From Riptortus pedestris (Eukaryota > Arthropoda > Insecta > Hemiptera > Alydidae): a DNA stretch of 64,000 nt. The DNA is taken from NCBI GenBank assembly GCA_019009955.1, contig CM032229.1:147282001-147346000 (forward strand). The letters run 5' to 3'. The notes below the pieces were generated by a model that was not told the DNA's origin, ran no database searches, and saw only the letters and a list, made by a program, of their open reading frames with translations. Both the position numbers and the translations under genes were made by a program. Shown here in pieces: positions 32,776-44,836 of this stretch (position 1 is the stretch's first letter; the number at the start of each line of letters is the position of its first letter).

Positions 32776-34233
32776 GTTAATAAGTTCCCTTCTTAATCTG
32801 AGACGAATAGGAGTTAGGATTTACTGTAAGCTAAAACTGCTAATACAAATGTTTCTCAAGAGTTAGGGAAAAAATGAAAAAAGTAACAATTGTACAAAAT
32901 TAAATTTGCTTTAAGATTGTTCAGACCATTATTCTATCGGATCCTTAATAATGGATATATTCCGAATTTTTTATTTCCTCCTCGAACCATCCTTCCTTCT
33001 GCTGCTCCAATTTCACCCCTCTATACGAAGTTGACTTTTTCTTCTTTTATTTTTTTTTTTCTTCATGAAACGTTTAAATATCCAGAAACGAACGTGTGCG
33101 CGTGTGTGTGTGTTCGTGGATGAACATCAATTACTAACCGTTTAATACGATTTATTAAGTCAGGATATCTAAACTAGCATTGAACTATTCGTTTGTCTAA
33201 TAATCGTTATTTTTTGGCTAAGACAACATTTTAATTTAGACATGTTTCTCTGTTTCTGTCTTTTTAAGAAATTTATACAAACAATGCGCTACACTTAAAG
33301 TGGGCATGGGTCATATGTATTAATGTAAAATACGTATGAATTACAATTGTACCTAAATAAAACTTTAAATTCAAACTGGAATTATGTGAATATGTAAGGA
33401 CGAAGGAGGGGAGTCGAGATTGTCCTCAAAATTAATTCAACCTCTAGATATTTTATGTATAAACGCATGTTTCCAATTTCCTTACAATTAAAAGAGTGTC
33501 GGCTTTCCGAATTTATGAGGCATAAGTATGAGAGGAACTCGGAAATGTTTAATATAGTTTCATTTTATTTCTCTCTCGCGTTTAATTAATTCACATAAAA
33601 TGGGATCCTCTCTTTTATTGAAGACTAATTTATTTCAGGGCAGATTGATACATTGGTAACTGTATCCTCTAAATGTTTGTGATATTTTTTAGTTAACTTC
33701 AACTCAATGAATGAGTTTTTGGCTATCAATACAATTTTGTTTACACTTATTATTAGTTTGAATTGGAATATATTTTTCAGTAGGTGAGTAGACAGGTGAT
33801 GTTTAGCTTTTTTTAAAGTATGCTTTTGAGACAATCCTGATGATTAGGTTCGTCTGCTTCGAAAACTGATTCCTAAATACATAAAATGTCGGTATATTTT
33901 ATTCATTTGTTTGCCCTCATTAACAACATAGCTTTGGAGCTGGAGTACGACCTCAGATAAATTAACGGATCTCCCAATAAGTCTTTGTCCTTGCCAGATA
34001 AGTGATTACTACGAAGGTAGGAGAGACAGCCAAGGAAATTGGAAGTGGGGTTAAGTGTTAGTGGTAGAATATCAAGGTTGAATGGAGCTGGTAGCGAAAA
34101 CCCTAATCTGACAGATCTAATTTGTTTCCCCACCTCTGGTATATTTTTGATGAGAATTAAGAAAATTGATTGTTGCTTTGGATTATGATTCTAAGATAAA
34201 TTACTTTATTATTTTTTCTTTGATATTTCCATT
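32776..34233. other. Unique AT-rich region
   Basis: A short alternating GT/GC run lies at 33090-33116. The last part (33900-34140) is somewhat GC-richer. Frames at 32890-33123, 33625-33834 and 33903-34133 are not recognised. The sequence joins directly to the CT-rich tract. Confidence 0.4.
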
Positions 34234-35437
<1,204 letters not shown>

Positions 35438-35440
<3 letters not shown>

Positions 35441-36344
35441 AAACTGGGTTTTATCTCCAAAAGGGCGGGTTGATTTAAGAATGGGATATATTTTCAATCC
35501 AGAATTAGGATTAAGAAGAGCAAGTCGCTATAGTTTCGGTGCACTACATAATAAATAAATAAATATTTTCAAACCAATAAACCAGCGCTTGGGGAGTGAT
35601 CATCACATTATCATATCTGTGTTTTAACAACTCTATAGCAGTTTCATAATTATTATCTACAAAGTTGAGATAAGAAACAAGTAGATAAGGCAGAAACCCT
35701 ATGGCGTCCAGGTAAACCTAACTTATCCAAACTTGAAAACATGTACTTTGGTTGACGAGAAACTCAAATCGTCACCAAACATTCTGAATCTTAAATGATC
35801 ACTATTGAAGGGAAGCAAAGGGTGGTGAGGGACATTAAAACATTATTATATTTGTCCAACATAATATTTGCAGAATAACAGTTTTGTTGTCCACATATCA
35901 AAACATTTTGTTTTGCCTGTCAGCGAAAAATCTTTTATTTCGTATTTATCTATTCATGCCAAAATTATTCAGTCTACATTTTCCTCCCATTAATAAATAT
36001 GTTACAAACTTCAGTTTGTGAGGATTGCCCTATTACACAAATACTTGTTCAACTCAATGAAATTTATCTAATGCGTCCATTCCACAAATTAAAGATTATT
36101 AATTATTATTACTTATTATTTAAACTATCCATTATTATACTCCATTTCGTGACAATTTATTCAATGGAATAGTTGGTATAATCTTTCCTATGATCCATGA
36201 TAGTATGTATGGGAATTATTTCCTTGTCTATGTGAACATGAATGAATCTAGGGAATGTAACTGATTAACCTCCTGTGTTTGTAATTAAGCAGTTTCTATT
36301 TTCTTTTTTCACGCGAGCAAGTAAGAACTCATTTCAATGTTGAC
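35438..36344. other. Unique AT-rich spacer
   Basis: No frame, repeat match or structure of note was seen. Confidence 0.5.
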
Positions 36345-36495
36345 TCTCTAGTTTGATCAAAAACGGAAAACGTTTTATCATTCTTCTTGCAAATTTAATT
36401 TCCTGCAACTGTTGTTCTATATACTCTAATATAACGGAAGTATTTGCATTTTTTGGCTGTCTTCTGTAACTCTTTACTCCTGATCCCAAGTTATT
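36345..36495 (+). mobile_element. Diverged HINE-like internal fragment
   Basis: TGCAAATTTAATTTCCTGCA, ACTGTTGTTCTATATACTCT, GGAAGTATTTGCATTTTTTG and TCTGTAACTCTTTACTCCTG follow the order of the family's internal module (TTGCAAATTAAATTTAC...GATATTTGCATTTTT...CAGTAAACC...ACTCCTAC). No ends are present. Confidence 0.4.
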
Positions 36496-37424
36496 TCAAA
36501 TTCCCAAGTCACTATATGACTTAGCTTCTTATTTCAAGCTACAACAATGCCGTTGACCCGCAAGTAATTATTTTATTGTTATTGCTATGTTATAGTTATG
36601 TGGGTTTTAGTTAACAAAGTAAACTGGATAAGAACTCCAAAATAGAAGAGGCAATTTTCTAAGTTGTATAAGGAGTACAAGGATGATGTTATTAAAGAAG
36701 ATATATATTTAATAGTAAGGCTGGAGGCTGTAGAATCAATTGTTGCAGTTATGCCTGTAGAGGGCGGTAAATCAGAGTTGGCGGGAGATTCCATTTCAGA
36801 TAGCGCCCTTGGTCCTAATATATCTGCCCCCGGCTGCCCCACCTCTCCCTTCTAATTACTAGATACCGGGGCTTCATTCCACCCTCTACACAACTTTTTC
36901 TCATCGCTTTCCCTTTTCCCTTTTTTTTTATTTTTATTTTAAAAACTCTTATCTTATTCCTCCTTTTGTTCTTCTCTCATTCTCTTCTATTATATTACCG
37001 AGAAAGAATATAAACGGGCTCTGGCTAAGTCCGGTCTCATTCTAAGGCTGTAGTTAACGACTTTATCAGGTTCACTCAGACCAAGGGAAAGTTTAAACTT
37101 CCATCCCTTATATTGTTTAATACTTTATATTAAATAAGTCATTTGCGATTTAATATTTTTTAACTAATAAAGGTTCAATGCCAACCTACAAATTATTGTT
37201 ATTAACTTTCTTTCATTATGTATTTTAAGATAATATGTTTGAAAAATAGTTCCGAAAGAGGGGGGGGGGAGGACACAAGAATAAATTAAAAGGAAATAAC
37301 CTGAATAATATGAACGCGAGGGCTTCTGAAAGAGTGGAGTAATGACGAGAGGGATAGAAAGAAATGATAGGACTTTTTATACACAGTGCTCAACTATTGC
37401 TTGGTCATGGGAAGAAACGAGAAA
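36496..37424. other. Unique spacer with a GC-elevated block
   Basis: The block 36740-37040 contains GTAGAGGGCGGTAAATCAGA and CTGCCCCCGGCTGCCCCACC. Overlapping frames on both strands (36664-36855 plus, 36585-36842 minus) are unrecognised. A G-run of ten lies at about 37261-37270. Nothing else is seen. Confidence 0.35.
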
Positions 37425-38790
37425 GTCCGTCACTCAGGGATTGGGCAAACTAAGAAGATCTCCCTCGTGAAGTTTAACAATAGATAAATCTACATACTGG
37501 TAACACTACAGCACCTACAGCACCGTAAATAATAAGTGACTAATTGAATACAAACGATAATAAGAAACCTCTGGGTGGGAAGCGTCTGAAATGTAAACAA
37601 ATAGATCTGCCAACCTTTTACCTGAATGAAGAACAATTACTGAAATAAATCAGAATATAACATATACATTTTATTGAAAACTATTTACTATAACTAGTAC
37701 TATAATTTATAAAGAATCAGAATAACTTTTTTCTGTAATCGTTGAATAATGGTAACATTACTAAACTGAAATGAGTGAAGAAAGTGAAACATTTTGCAAT
37801 AGAGTGAAGAAAGTGAATTGCCTTCTTAATTAGTAATAAGTATAAATTAAAATATAATTTGAAGTTGGAAATTAAATGCTTTTAAATGTTTCTTAACATT
37901 GTAAGAATTTATTTTAACAAAATAAATTGAAATGTGAATTTGGTTGAATTGTTGCATTGAAATGTTGATTGGTGGAAAATAATCAATATATTTTAAAATT
38001 TAAATATAATAATAATTACCTTCCTTGTTTATAACCTGCACTTCTTTATAACCTTTCACAACCATGCTTATAACCTACCAACAACATACCATAATCTTCA
38101 CAACATCCTAATTTTGTTCATATTCTGGTTAGATCTGATCATGTATTACACGATTACAGAAAAAAATTAATATTACACTCGTGACGAAAGTAGAATTTAC
38201 AACTCTCGTGAAATTACCACACTCTCTTCGCTTGTGTGGGTAAACGTTTCACTCGAGTTGTAAAATGATCTACTTTCGTCACTTGTATAATAAATAACTG
38301 TTATCTCAATCAATCAAATTTTAGTAGCCCAAGAACTTAAGAGGGGGGGAGTGGTCACCAGAACATATTTGCATGTATCTCGTATGATAAAGGTCTCTTG
38401 AAAGCAATGTATAGTATTTAAACTTCAAATAATGAGGTTTATTACATAATAGAGTATTGTTCATGTAACATGAGTATAAGTGGGGGTTTGATGAAGTCTG
38501 AAAACTGCAAAAATCTCGATTAATATTCAAGATAGAGAATATATGTATATACCAATATTTATAGTAAATTTAATAAGATAAGATTGGTTCTATACAATGT
38601 TTCGACCCGACGTATAGTAACGGAGTTATTTCAAAATTTCTAAAATCCCTCCTCTAAAGACCCCTCCTTCGACTAGTCCGATTTCATCCGTTAGCGAACT
38701 TGATCTTTCATTTTACATAAAACGTTAAATATCGAGTTTGGCAACTATCAAACAAAGATTGCGACCGCTAGAGCGTTAACTTATATATAA
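37425..38790 (-). mobile_element. HINE-like copy on the minus strand, 5' end lost
   Basis: At the left the plus strand reads AGTCCGTCACTCAGGG, the inverse of the family's terminal GACGGAC and a degraded hairpin. AACTAAGAAGATCTCCCTCG (inverse subterminal repeat, degraded) follows. At 38480-38770 the inverses of CCACTTATACTCATG, GATATTTCGATCCG-type sequence and CTCTAGCGGTCGCAATCTTT are clear. It ends at the microsatellite position (TATATATAAAA) with no left terminus. It shares with the copy at 858-1854 a specific 3' segment (ACCAGTATGTA, CCAATCTA/TAACCT-type blocks) but is ~370 bp longer, implying extra sequence around 37750-38300. Confidence 0.65.
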
Positions 38791-39686
38791 AAGAAAACAA
38801 TAAATTGTTGGCTGAATAAGACAGAAAGTGTGCTCATTTTGGCATATTATAATTCTGAAAATAAATCGATACACATGATACTTTCACGATCTAGATGAAA
38901 ACCAAAATTCCAAGTCATCAATTAAACATGCCAAATTCTATAAATTTTAATAAATCAACTGCTGATGAAACGTGTATGGCAAATCAACCTGTGCAAGAAG
39001 CAAAAGATTCCCCAAAAAGAAAACCATAATCCTATACAAATGGTCAATAGTGCTCACTGGATTTTTTAAAATTTAATTAGTAAAACGTATAGAGTAAAAA
39101 TATTACATGAGTTGAGAGTATTGAGATTGATTGCAAACAATATAAAATTGGGCCAAACTATATCGGACAAAGCAGTATGTATGCTAAACTCAAAATCTTA
39201 ATCACGAACAAAGGACTGGAATTCCAATTCAATAAATTTAATCAAAGCATTCCTGGTTTAAATGTGACCCCCAGATGAAATAGAATATATTGAACATATC
39301 GCTAAATGGATACAGTCAGTGTAAGGTTACTAATTGTTGGAACGGACAGAACATTGAATTATACTATGGTCTACATGCTGACAGAGGCAATGCAACCAGG
39401 CAAAGTTGATCCCATTGTGCAAACAAATCGAATTCACTGGTCCGAAAATAAACTGGAACTAATTTGTTTAAAAAAATAGTTATACTCGAAGAGACTGAAT
39501 GAATATATTCTCTTAATCATGATAGTTTTATCTAATGTTACAATACTAACTTGCAATACAGTTTCACTCCAAGCACTTTTTAAAAACAAAAACATGGCGG
39601 CGCGAAAATTATTGTACAGAATACCATAAAACTGAATATCAGAAACATAAAAGTCAATTTTTATTATGTGGAAGATTACAAAGGAG
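38791..39686. other. Unique AT-rich spacer
   Basis: There are no recognisable repeats. The 101-codon minus frame (39434-39739) runs across the SINE boundary and is not gene-like. Confidence 0.4.
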
Positions 39687-39790
39687 TCAAATTTCCTTTG
39701 CCCAGGCGAGAATCGAACTCGCCACTCTAGGTTTACCATGTGAGATAAAGGTCAACGCCTTAACTCGCATGGCTAACCTGAGCCCCCTGA
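39687..39790 (-). mobile_element. SINE family A, head portion
   Basis: Plus-strand TTTCCTTTGCCCAGGCGAGA, ATCGAACTCGCC (inverse B box), GGTTTACCATGTGAGATAAA, CAACGCCTTAACTCGCATGG and CTAACCTGAGCCCC are nearly identical to 47864-47958. The 3' tail half is missing. Confidence 0.75.
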
Positions 39791-40779
39791 GATAGTTATT
39801 ACTTGGCAAGAAACATCCAAGCCTGAAATATTTTTGTGATTATTCCCAAAGTATGTGACTTTTTTTAACAAGGAACATATTTAGACATCCTTCATTCGCA
39901 TTAGACTGGACATGGAGATATACATTCGTAACTGTAAAGTGGGGACTGGGATAAAATGGACCACTCCTTTTATCTATATTATTACTTTCTTCTAATGCTT
40001 TATATTTTGGTACACTGATGGCAGCACTGAAATAATGATAATTACTTTGCAACTGTGTATGTAGGTGGCTATTTAGCCATTTTGTTCTGGAAGTTGATTT
40101 GTCGTTTGCAAAGCGTCCAAAATATATAATGTAAATATTTTCATCAATACTTATACTCTTTTCTTCATTCAACTATTATGATTTGAATGATATTAGTCAG
40201 CTCAACAAAAAGGTAAGATCATATATTATCGTATCCAATTTAACTGAATTAATTTAATAAAAGATTTTTTTTTTTGACAATTATTGTTAGAATTTCACAT
40301 TGGATAAAATGGACCACCATGAACTCGGCTGAAATGGAATCTAGTCCATTTTAATCATTTCTGAATGCCATGTACTTTTCCTAGTTGATATCATGTTTGG
40401 CATTAAGGATTGATAAATTATTAATTTTGAATGAACAAATCAATGAACTATTTATGCAATGTTCATTTTGGAAATGTTATATTCCCATATATAACATATA
40501 TTGTCTTACCCAGGACCATTAATCAAAAGAAAAGCGTAAAAATTCTGATACATCAGTTAAAAAAGCTATTGCAGGCGAAGCCAAAAAGAAATAAGAGAAA
40601 GCATTGAAATAAAAAATGCCTCTTCAGTAAGAGCTAAAAAGAATTTAGAAAAACTCTCGCTTTCTATTCCAAAGAAAAGTGATAATACTGACGGTCAGCA
40701 ACATATTTCATAGCAAAAAAAAGAAAATTTTTCCTGAAATCGGAGTTGGAGAAGGGATGTTTAAGGAGAGAGTAAAAAA
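39791..40779. other. Unique region with a coding-like remnant
   Basis: A 110-codon minus frame (39840-40172) is unrecognised. GGATAAAATGGACCAC occurs twice (39952 and 40302). Around 40585-40720 one plus frame reads QKEIRESIEIKNASSVRAKK, then NLEKLSLSIPKKSDNTDGQQ, uninterrupted and protein-like in composition. I cannot assign a family. It may be a decayed DNA-transposon gene. Confidence 0.3.
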
Positions 40780-41523
40780 TTCGAAATTTATTTCGTTATG
40801 AGTTGGAACAACGAAATTTTTTTCTCATTTTTTATATTAAGCGAGTTATTTATATGTTTTTTTTTTGTTTCAGCCTTCAGTATACTCCGACTTTTAGTCA
40901 TCGCTCGTTACAAATAAGCCATTATATCATTAAACATCTTATTCCAAGCTCAAATCCGAATATTTTTTTCAATTGACCTTTAATTTTTGAGATCCATGCA
41001 AATGGGTTGTGATCACTGAAGGTTTTACGTTCTTGACTTAAAATGTTTATAGGATGTATCTCATACCAGATATTTAACCTTTTCATCAATACTAAGGATC
41101 ATATTCGTTAATGACTAAAATCGGAATCCTTATCAGGAATGGAAGGGTTGTAGCGGAAAAATAATTCGAAAATTCCAAATTTGTCCGCTATTATGAGTCC
41201 CATAAAAAAAAATATTCTAGAACCAATCTTGTTATACCATTAATGACCTGCAATTGTTAATCTTTACATGTTTTTCTTATTTAGAATATTAAGCAAGTTA
41301 TTAGTATTTTTCTCTTTTTCTTTCAGCCATTAGTACACCCACCCCCTCTTCTACTCATCCAATTTTCACTTTGAGTAACTGAGTCACTAAATATCTCATG
41401 TCTAGGTTATATTTCAATTATTGTTTACAAAGATTTGTTTTTACGGAAGAACGAACGCATAGTACCTACCATTCCTGTACGTGGAAAATCTGCTTGATTT
41501 ACTCTGCCTCTGGGTTAGGGACT
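40780..41523 (+). mobile_element. HINE-like copy lacking the 5' end, two modules
   Basis: Two internal modules follow each other: 40790-41040 (CAGCCTTCAGTATACTCCG, AAATAAGCCATTATATCATT, GTTTTACGTTCTTGACTT) and 41060-41400 (CGTTAATGACTAAAATCGG, TGGAAGGGTTGTAGCGG, CAGCCATTAGTACACCC). The right end is GTGGAAAATCTGCTTGATTT, a degraded hairpin CTCTGCCTCTGGG, and a GGGACTTTTT junction. Confidence 0.65.
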
Positions 41524-42811
41524 TTTTCATTTATAAATGTATTAATGGAGATCCGGAAATTTGCATGTTAAGAACAGTTAATCTTAATATACATTTAAAT
41601 CTAATTTGAAAGATGAAGAGGCTGGCTAAATTGAAATTCCGAGGAGGGTTCTAAATAATAAACTCCTTTATGAAAGGGATCCTTCATACTTTTAGCTTCT
41701 TGAAAATAATTCAGAGTTAAACTTGCTCTTGGATTATTTTTCATATTATATTAACTTATCAAACGGGGTTCTTAGCATAAGTTTATTTTATATATTGGAA
41801 ATCTTATCGGCAGTTTATAGATTTTTTAAATATAATATGCTGTAAAGTAAATTTTAATATTATATATATTATGGAAGTTTTTTATTCTTTAAAAATCTGC
41901 AGTTTAAATTAAAGAGAATAATGTGAAAATATTTGTAAATAAATGAGCTTTTTTTTTAATTGGAAGCTCCTTATTTCCAAAACCATGTACATATCAGTTT
42001 TAAAATTTTATCTTGATATTTGCTAATATGTCAATCTGTTAAATTCACATAATTTTACATTCAGTCTTTATTTAGATATTGAACCTTAAATTTAACACCA
42101 AATTGACAAGTTGTACTAATTATACAAAAAATGAGTTCCTCCAAATGTTTCATATTTCTTTGGAGAAAATTCCATTAAGATTTCCATTCAGGAAAAAAGA
42201 CAAGTGAGTCTTACATTCTTTTATTAATTTTTCTTTATGTAAAAGATTCAATCGTTCGGCAAAATATTTTGTTTTTAGCTATTTAGGACTTCTTTTTTTT
42301 TTTTTAAAAAAATGTATTTGAATAGTGCCTATTATCAATATTTTGTTTGATGATTTACTTAATATAATAGTTGTTAAAACGTATTCATAAGTTCAGCAAT
42401 AATTAAAAATCCAAGGAATTGATGTAACTGATAAATGATTGCCAAAAAATGTTTGAAGGTTTAAAAATGTTTTATTACTTGTTTTACACTCCTAGATAAA
42501 TAACCAAGTTATCTGACAAATAAAACGAATATTGAGCAACATGGTTTGAATGATTTCATATTGATTGACCCGTTTCCATGACCCATCCCTCACAATATAG
42601 TCATTTGTTAATCTCCCCAATTAGCACTGATTTTGTAAATGATCTCATTTACTTACATATTCGGGATTAGGTCTACTCCTGCGAAGCTGCTTAAATCACT
42701 CTAGGCTCTCTGACAAGAAAAATTGCAGTACATATCAGTGAGTACCGTGGGTCCTTCGCGTTCATCTGACAAGGGGAGTGCATGGCCTTCACCCCATTGA
42801 TTTGAACGAAA
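41524..42811. other. Unique AT-rich region
   Basis: The sequence is very AT-rich with homopolymer runs (T-run at 42292-42305). The last 150 bp (42660-42800) are richer in G/C and precede the SINE family B copy. No gene or further repeat is seen. Confidence 0.45.
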
Positions 42812-43095
42812 ATTTGTTAGTGTGTAGTTCTTAATGAAAAACAAATTCTGTTAAAGCGAGAGGACGCATTTCTCAGGCGTTCGACTAAAACAAAAATGTT
42901 AAAGAATTGCCTGAAAGTCTTGAGGTGTTGCTAAGGCACGCATATCAAAGGATTTCCGGTGGCTCAGTAAGTAGCTTCATTTTTTTCTAACCACAAAATC
43001 TTATGATCGAATCTTGCCCGTAGCGACAATTTTTTTCTGGATTTTGTTTTTTACTTTTTGTTTCTAGGACTGTTATTTAATAATAATAAATAAAT
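42812..43095 (+). mobile_element. SINE family B copy
   Basis: TTAGTGTGTAGTTCTTAATG, TCTGTTAAAGCGAGAGGACG, AAGTCTTGAGGTGTTGCTAA and GGCACGC form a leader. CCGGTGGCTCAGTAAGTAGC follows as a tRNA-like A-box region and TTATGATCGAATCTTGCCCG as the B-box region. The end is TTTACTTTTTGTTTCTAGG and an AATAATAATAAATAAATAAA tail. The inverse copy at 32480-32775 confirms the extent. Confidence 0.65.
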
Positions 43096-44229
43096 AAAAA
43101 GTTTTTTTTCTCAATATTTTGCCATTAGCTTCTATACCTAAAGCATGAAAGCTATAGTTAACATTTCAAGCTTTGCATACATTTGCCTTTCTTAGGGGAT
43201 TGGATATATAGATAAATAGATGATGTATTTACAGCTTTTCAGAAATTTGCTATTTTTACGCTAGTCTGCTATGTTTTTAACACTTAAAAGTTTGTTAGTA
43301 TAAACTTTTTTTTATGTTCAGAATATTTTGGATTACTTTCCTGAGATTCAATATTTTATTGGGGAACATTTTCTAAAAACTGTAGTTGAAAGATTTATTT
43401 TTTAAGTTTTTTTTTATTATGTAGGGGTAGCGAACTTCTTGAACATAATTGAGCCGGTGAAACACATTGCTAGATTGAAATCAATTGCAATCTATTATTA
43501 GACCTCGCCTGATATTGTGAAGCCTCTGAGCTACGTTGCTTCGATGATGAAAGCCTTTTTGCTGCAAGATGAGGTCTTCTTGTTCCAAAGCTCAGTTTAT
43601 AGGTGGTGTATTCGTTCAAAAGGGTCCCCTCTCTCTCTTTAGTCCTTCCCAGTCTGCCGGTCTCACTCTTTCTCTTTCACCGTTATCCAATCACCCTGGG
43701 GTCGTTACTCCTCCGTCCTGACCATATTCGAATTGACCATCAAAGACCCATACGAATTGGGTTGCTTCTCTAGTCGCTCTATAACGGCATCATTGAGTAA
43801 AATAAGGCAAAATGTGATTGCTAAAGCAAATATCCATCTGTTTATCCTTCGCAAATTTGCTTAGAAGAATTGTTTTATCATTTTTCGTAATACCTACAAG
43901 AAATTAATTAACGTCAAACACGTTCAACAAATAGATTTAGGACTTTCAAATGGGCTTTATTTATGAAACAAATGTTTATTTTTCTCTGTCGTAGCATTAC
44001 TCGGCGAATGTCTTCCTAATGATGAAGCTAAATAAATCTCCTAACCGAATGAGGTTTAATCATTGTTCAGGCCTAAAACATTAAACACTACTAAATATTA
44101 TTTTTGATGAACATTCTTACAGAGAATAAAGGAAAACATAGAAAACTACTGAATTGGGGGGGGGGGGGAGATCATGCGGCATTTTGGCAGATTAAGTACA
44201 TGTCGGCAGTATGTTACCAATACTATTTT
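43096..44229. other. Unique spacer
   Basis: It is AT-rich except 43500-43790, which is more balanced (CCAATCACCCTGGGGTCGTT). A G-run of 12 lies at about 44157-44168. No gene or family is recognised. Confidence 0.4.
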
Positions 44230-44836
44230 AGCAGATTTCCCTTCAGGGAAATCAGCTATTGAGGTTGTACTCATGACGCGATTTTCGAAATTTTTCTTCA
44301 AATGTCTATCGATCCTACCCAGGAGATGACGAAAATGAGGTCCGTTCAAAACTGTATATATATTTGTCTGTTACCGCTCTGACGGTCGCGATTTTTGTCT
44401 TATCGTTACCAAACTTGATATATAATCGTTTTCTTCAAAAAGAATGATCAAGTTTGTTAATGGCTGAAATCGGACCAGGGGGAGGGGAGGGTTTAGAGGG
44501 GGAGAATTTTGAATATTCTTAATATCTCCGTTATTATGCGTCGGATCGATAAAAACCAATCTTATTGCAAATGTAATGTTCTATAAATGTTGTTAGAACA
44601 TGTTTTGACTATCTTGATTATTTACTGTGATATTTGCATTTTTTAGTTTTCGGTCTTCAGTAAAGCCCCACTCCTACTCATCTCATATTAACAATATTCT
44701 ATTATGTTGTGAAGCACTTTTTTTGAAGCTTAAATACCAAATATTGTTCTCATTGAACTTTTAAGTTTTGAGATAAATGCAAATACGTGGCGCACGTGGG
44801 AAATCTGCTCAGTTAACGGAGCCCCTGCGTGACGGA
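44230..44836 (+). mobile_element. HINE-like element, complete copy with contracted microsatellite
   Basis: The left end is AGCAGATTTCCCTTCAGGGA after a TTTT. The right end is GGGAAATCTGCTCAGTTAAC, then GGAGCCCCTGCGT and GACGGA before a T-run. The microsatellite position holds only TATATATAT. The internal block carries GGACCAGGGGGAGGGGAGGG and AGTAAAGCCCCACTCCTACT. The two minus-strand frames overlapping it are shadows. Confidence 0.78.
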
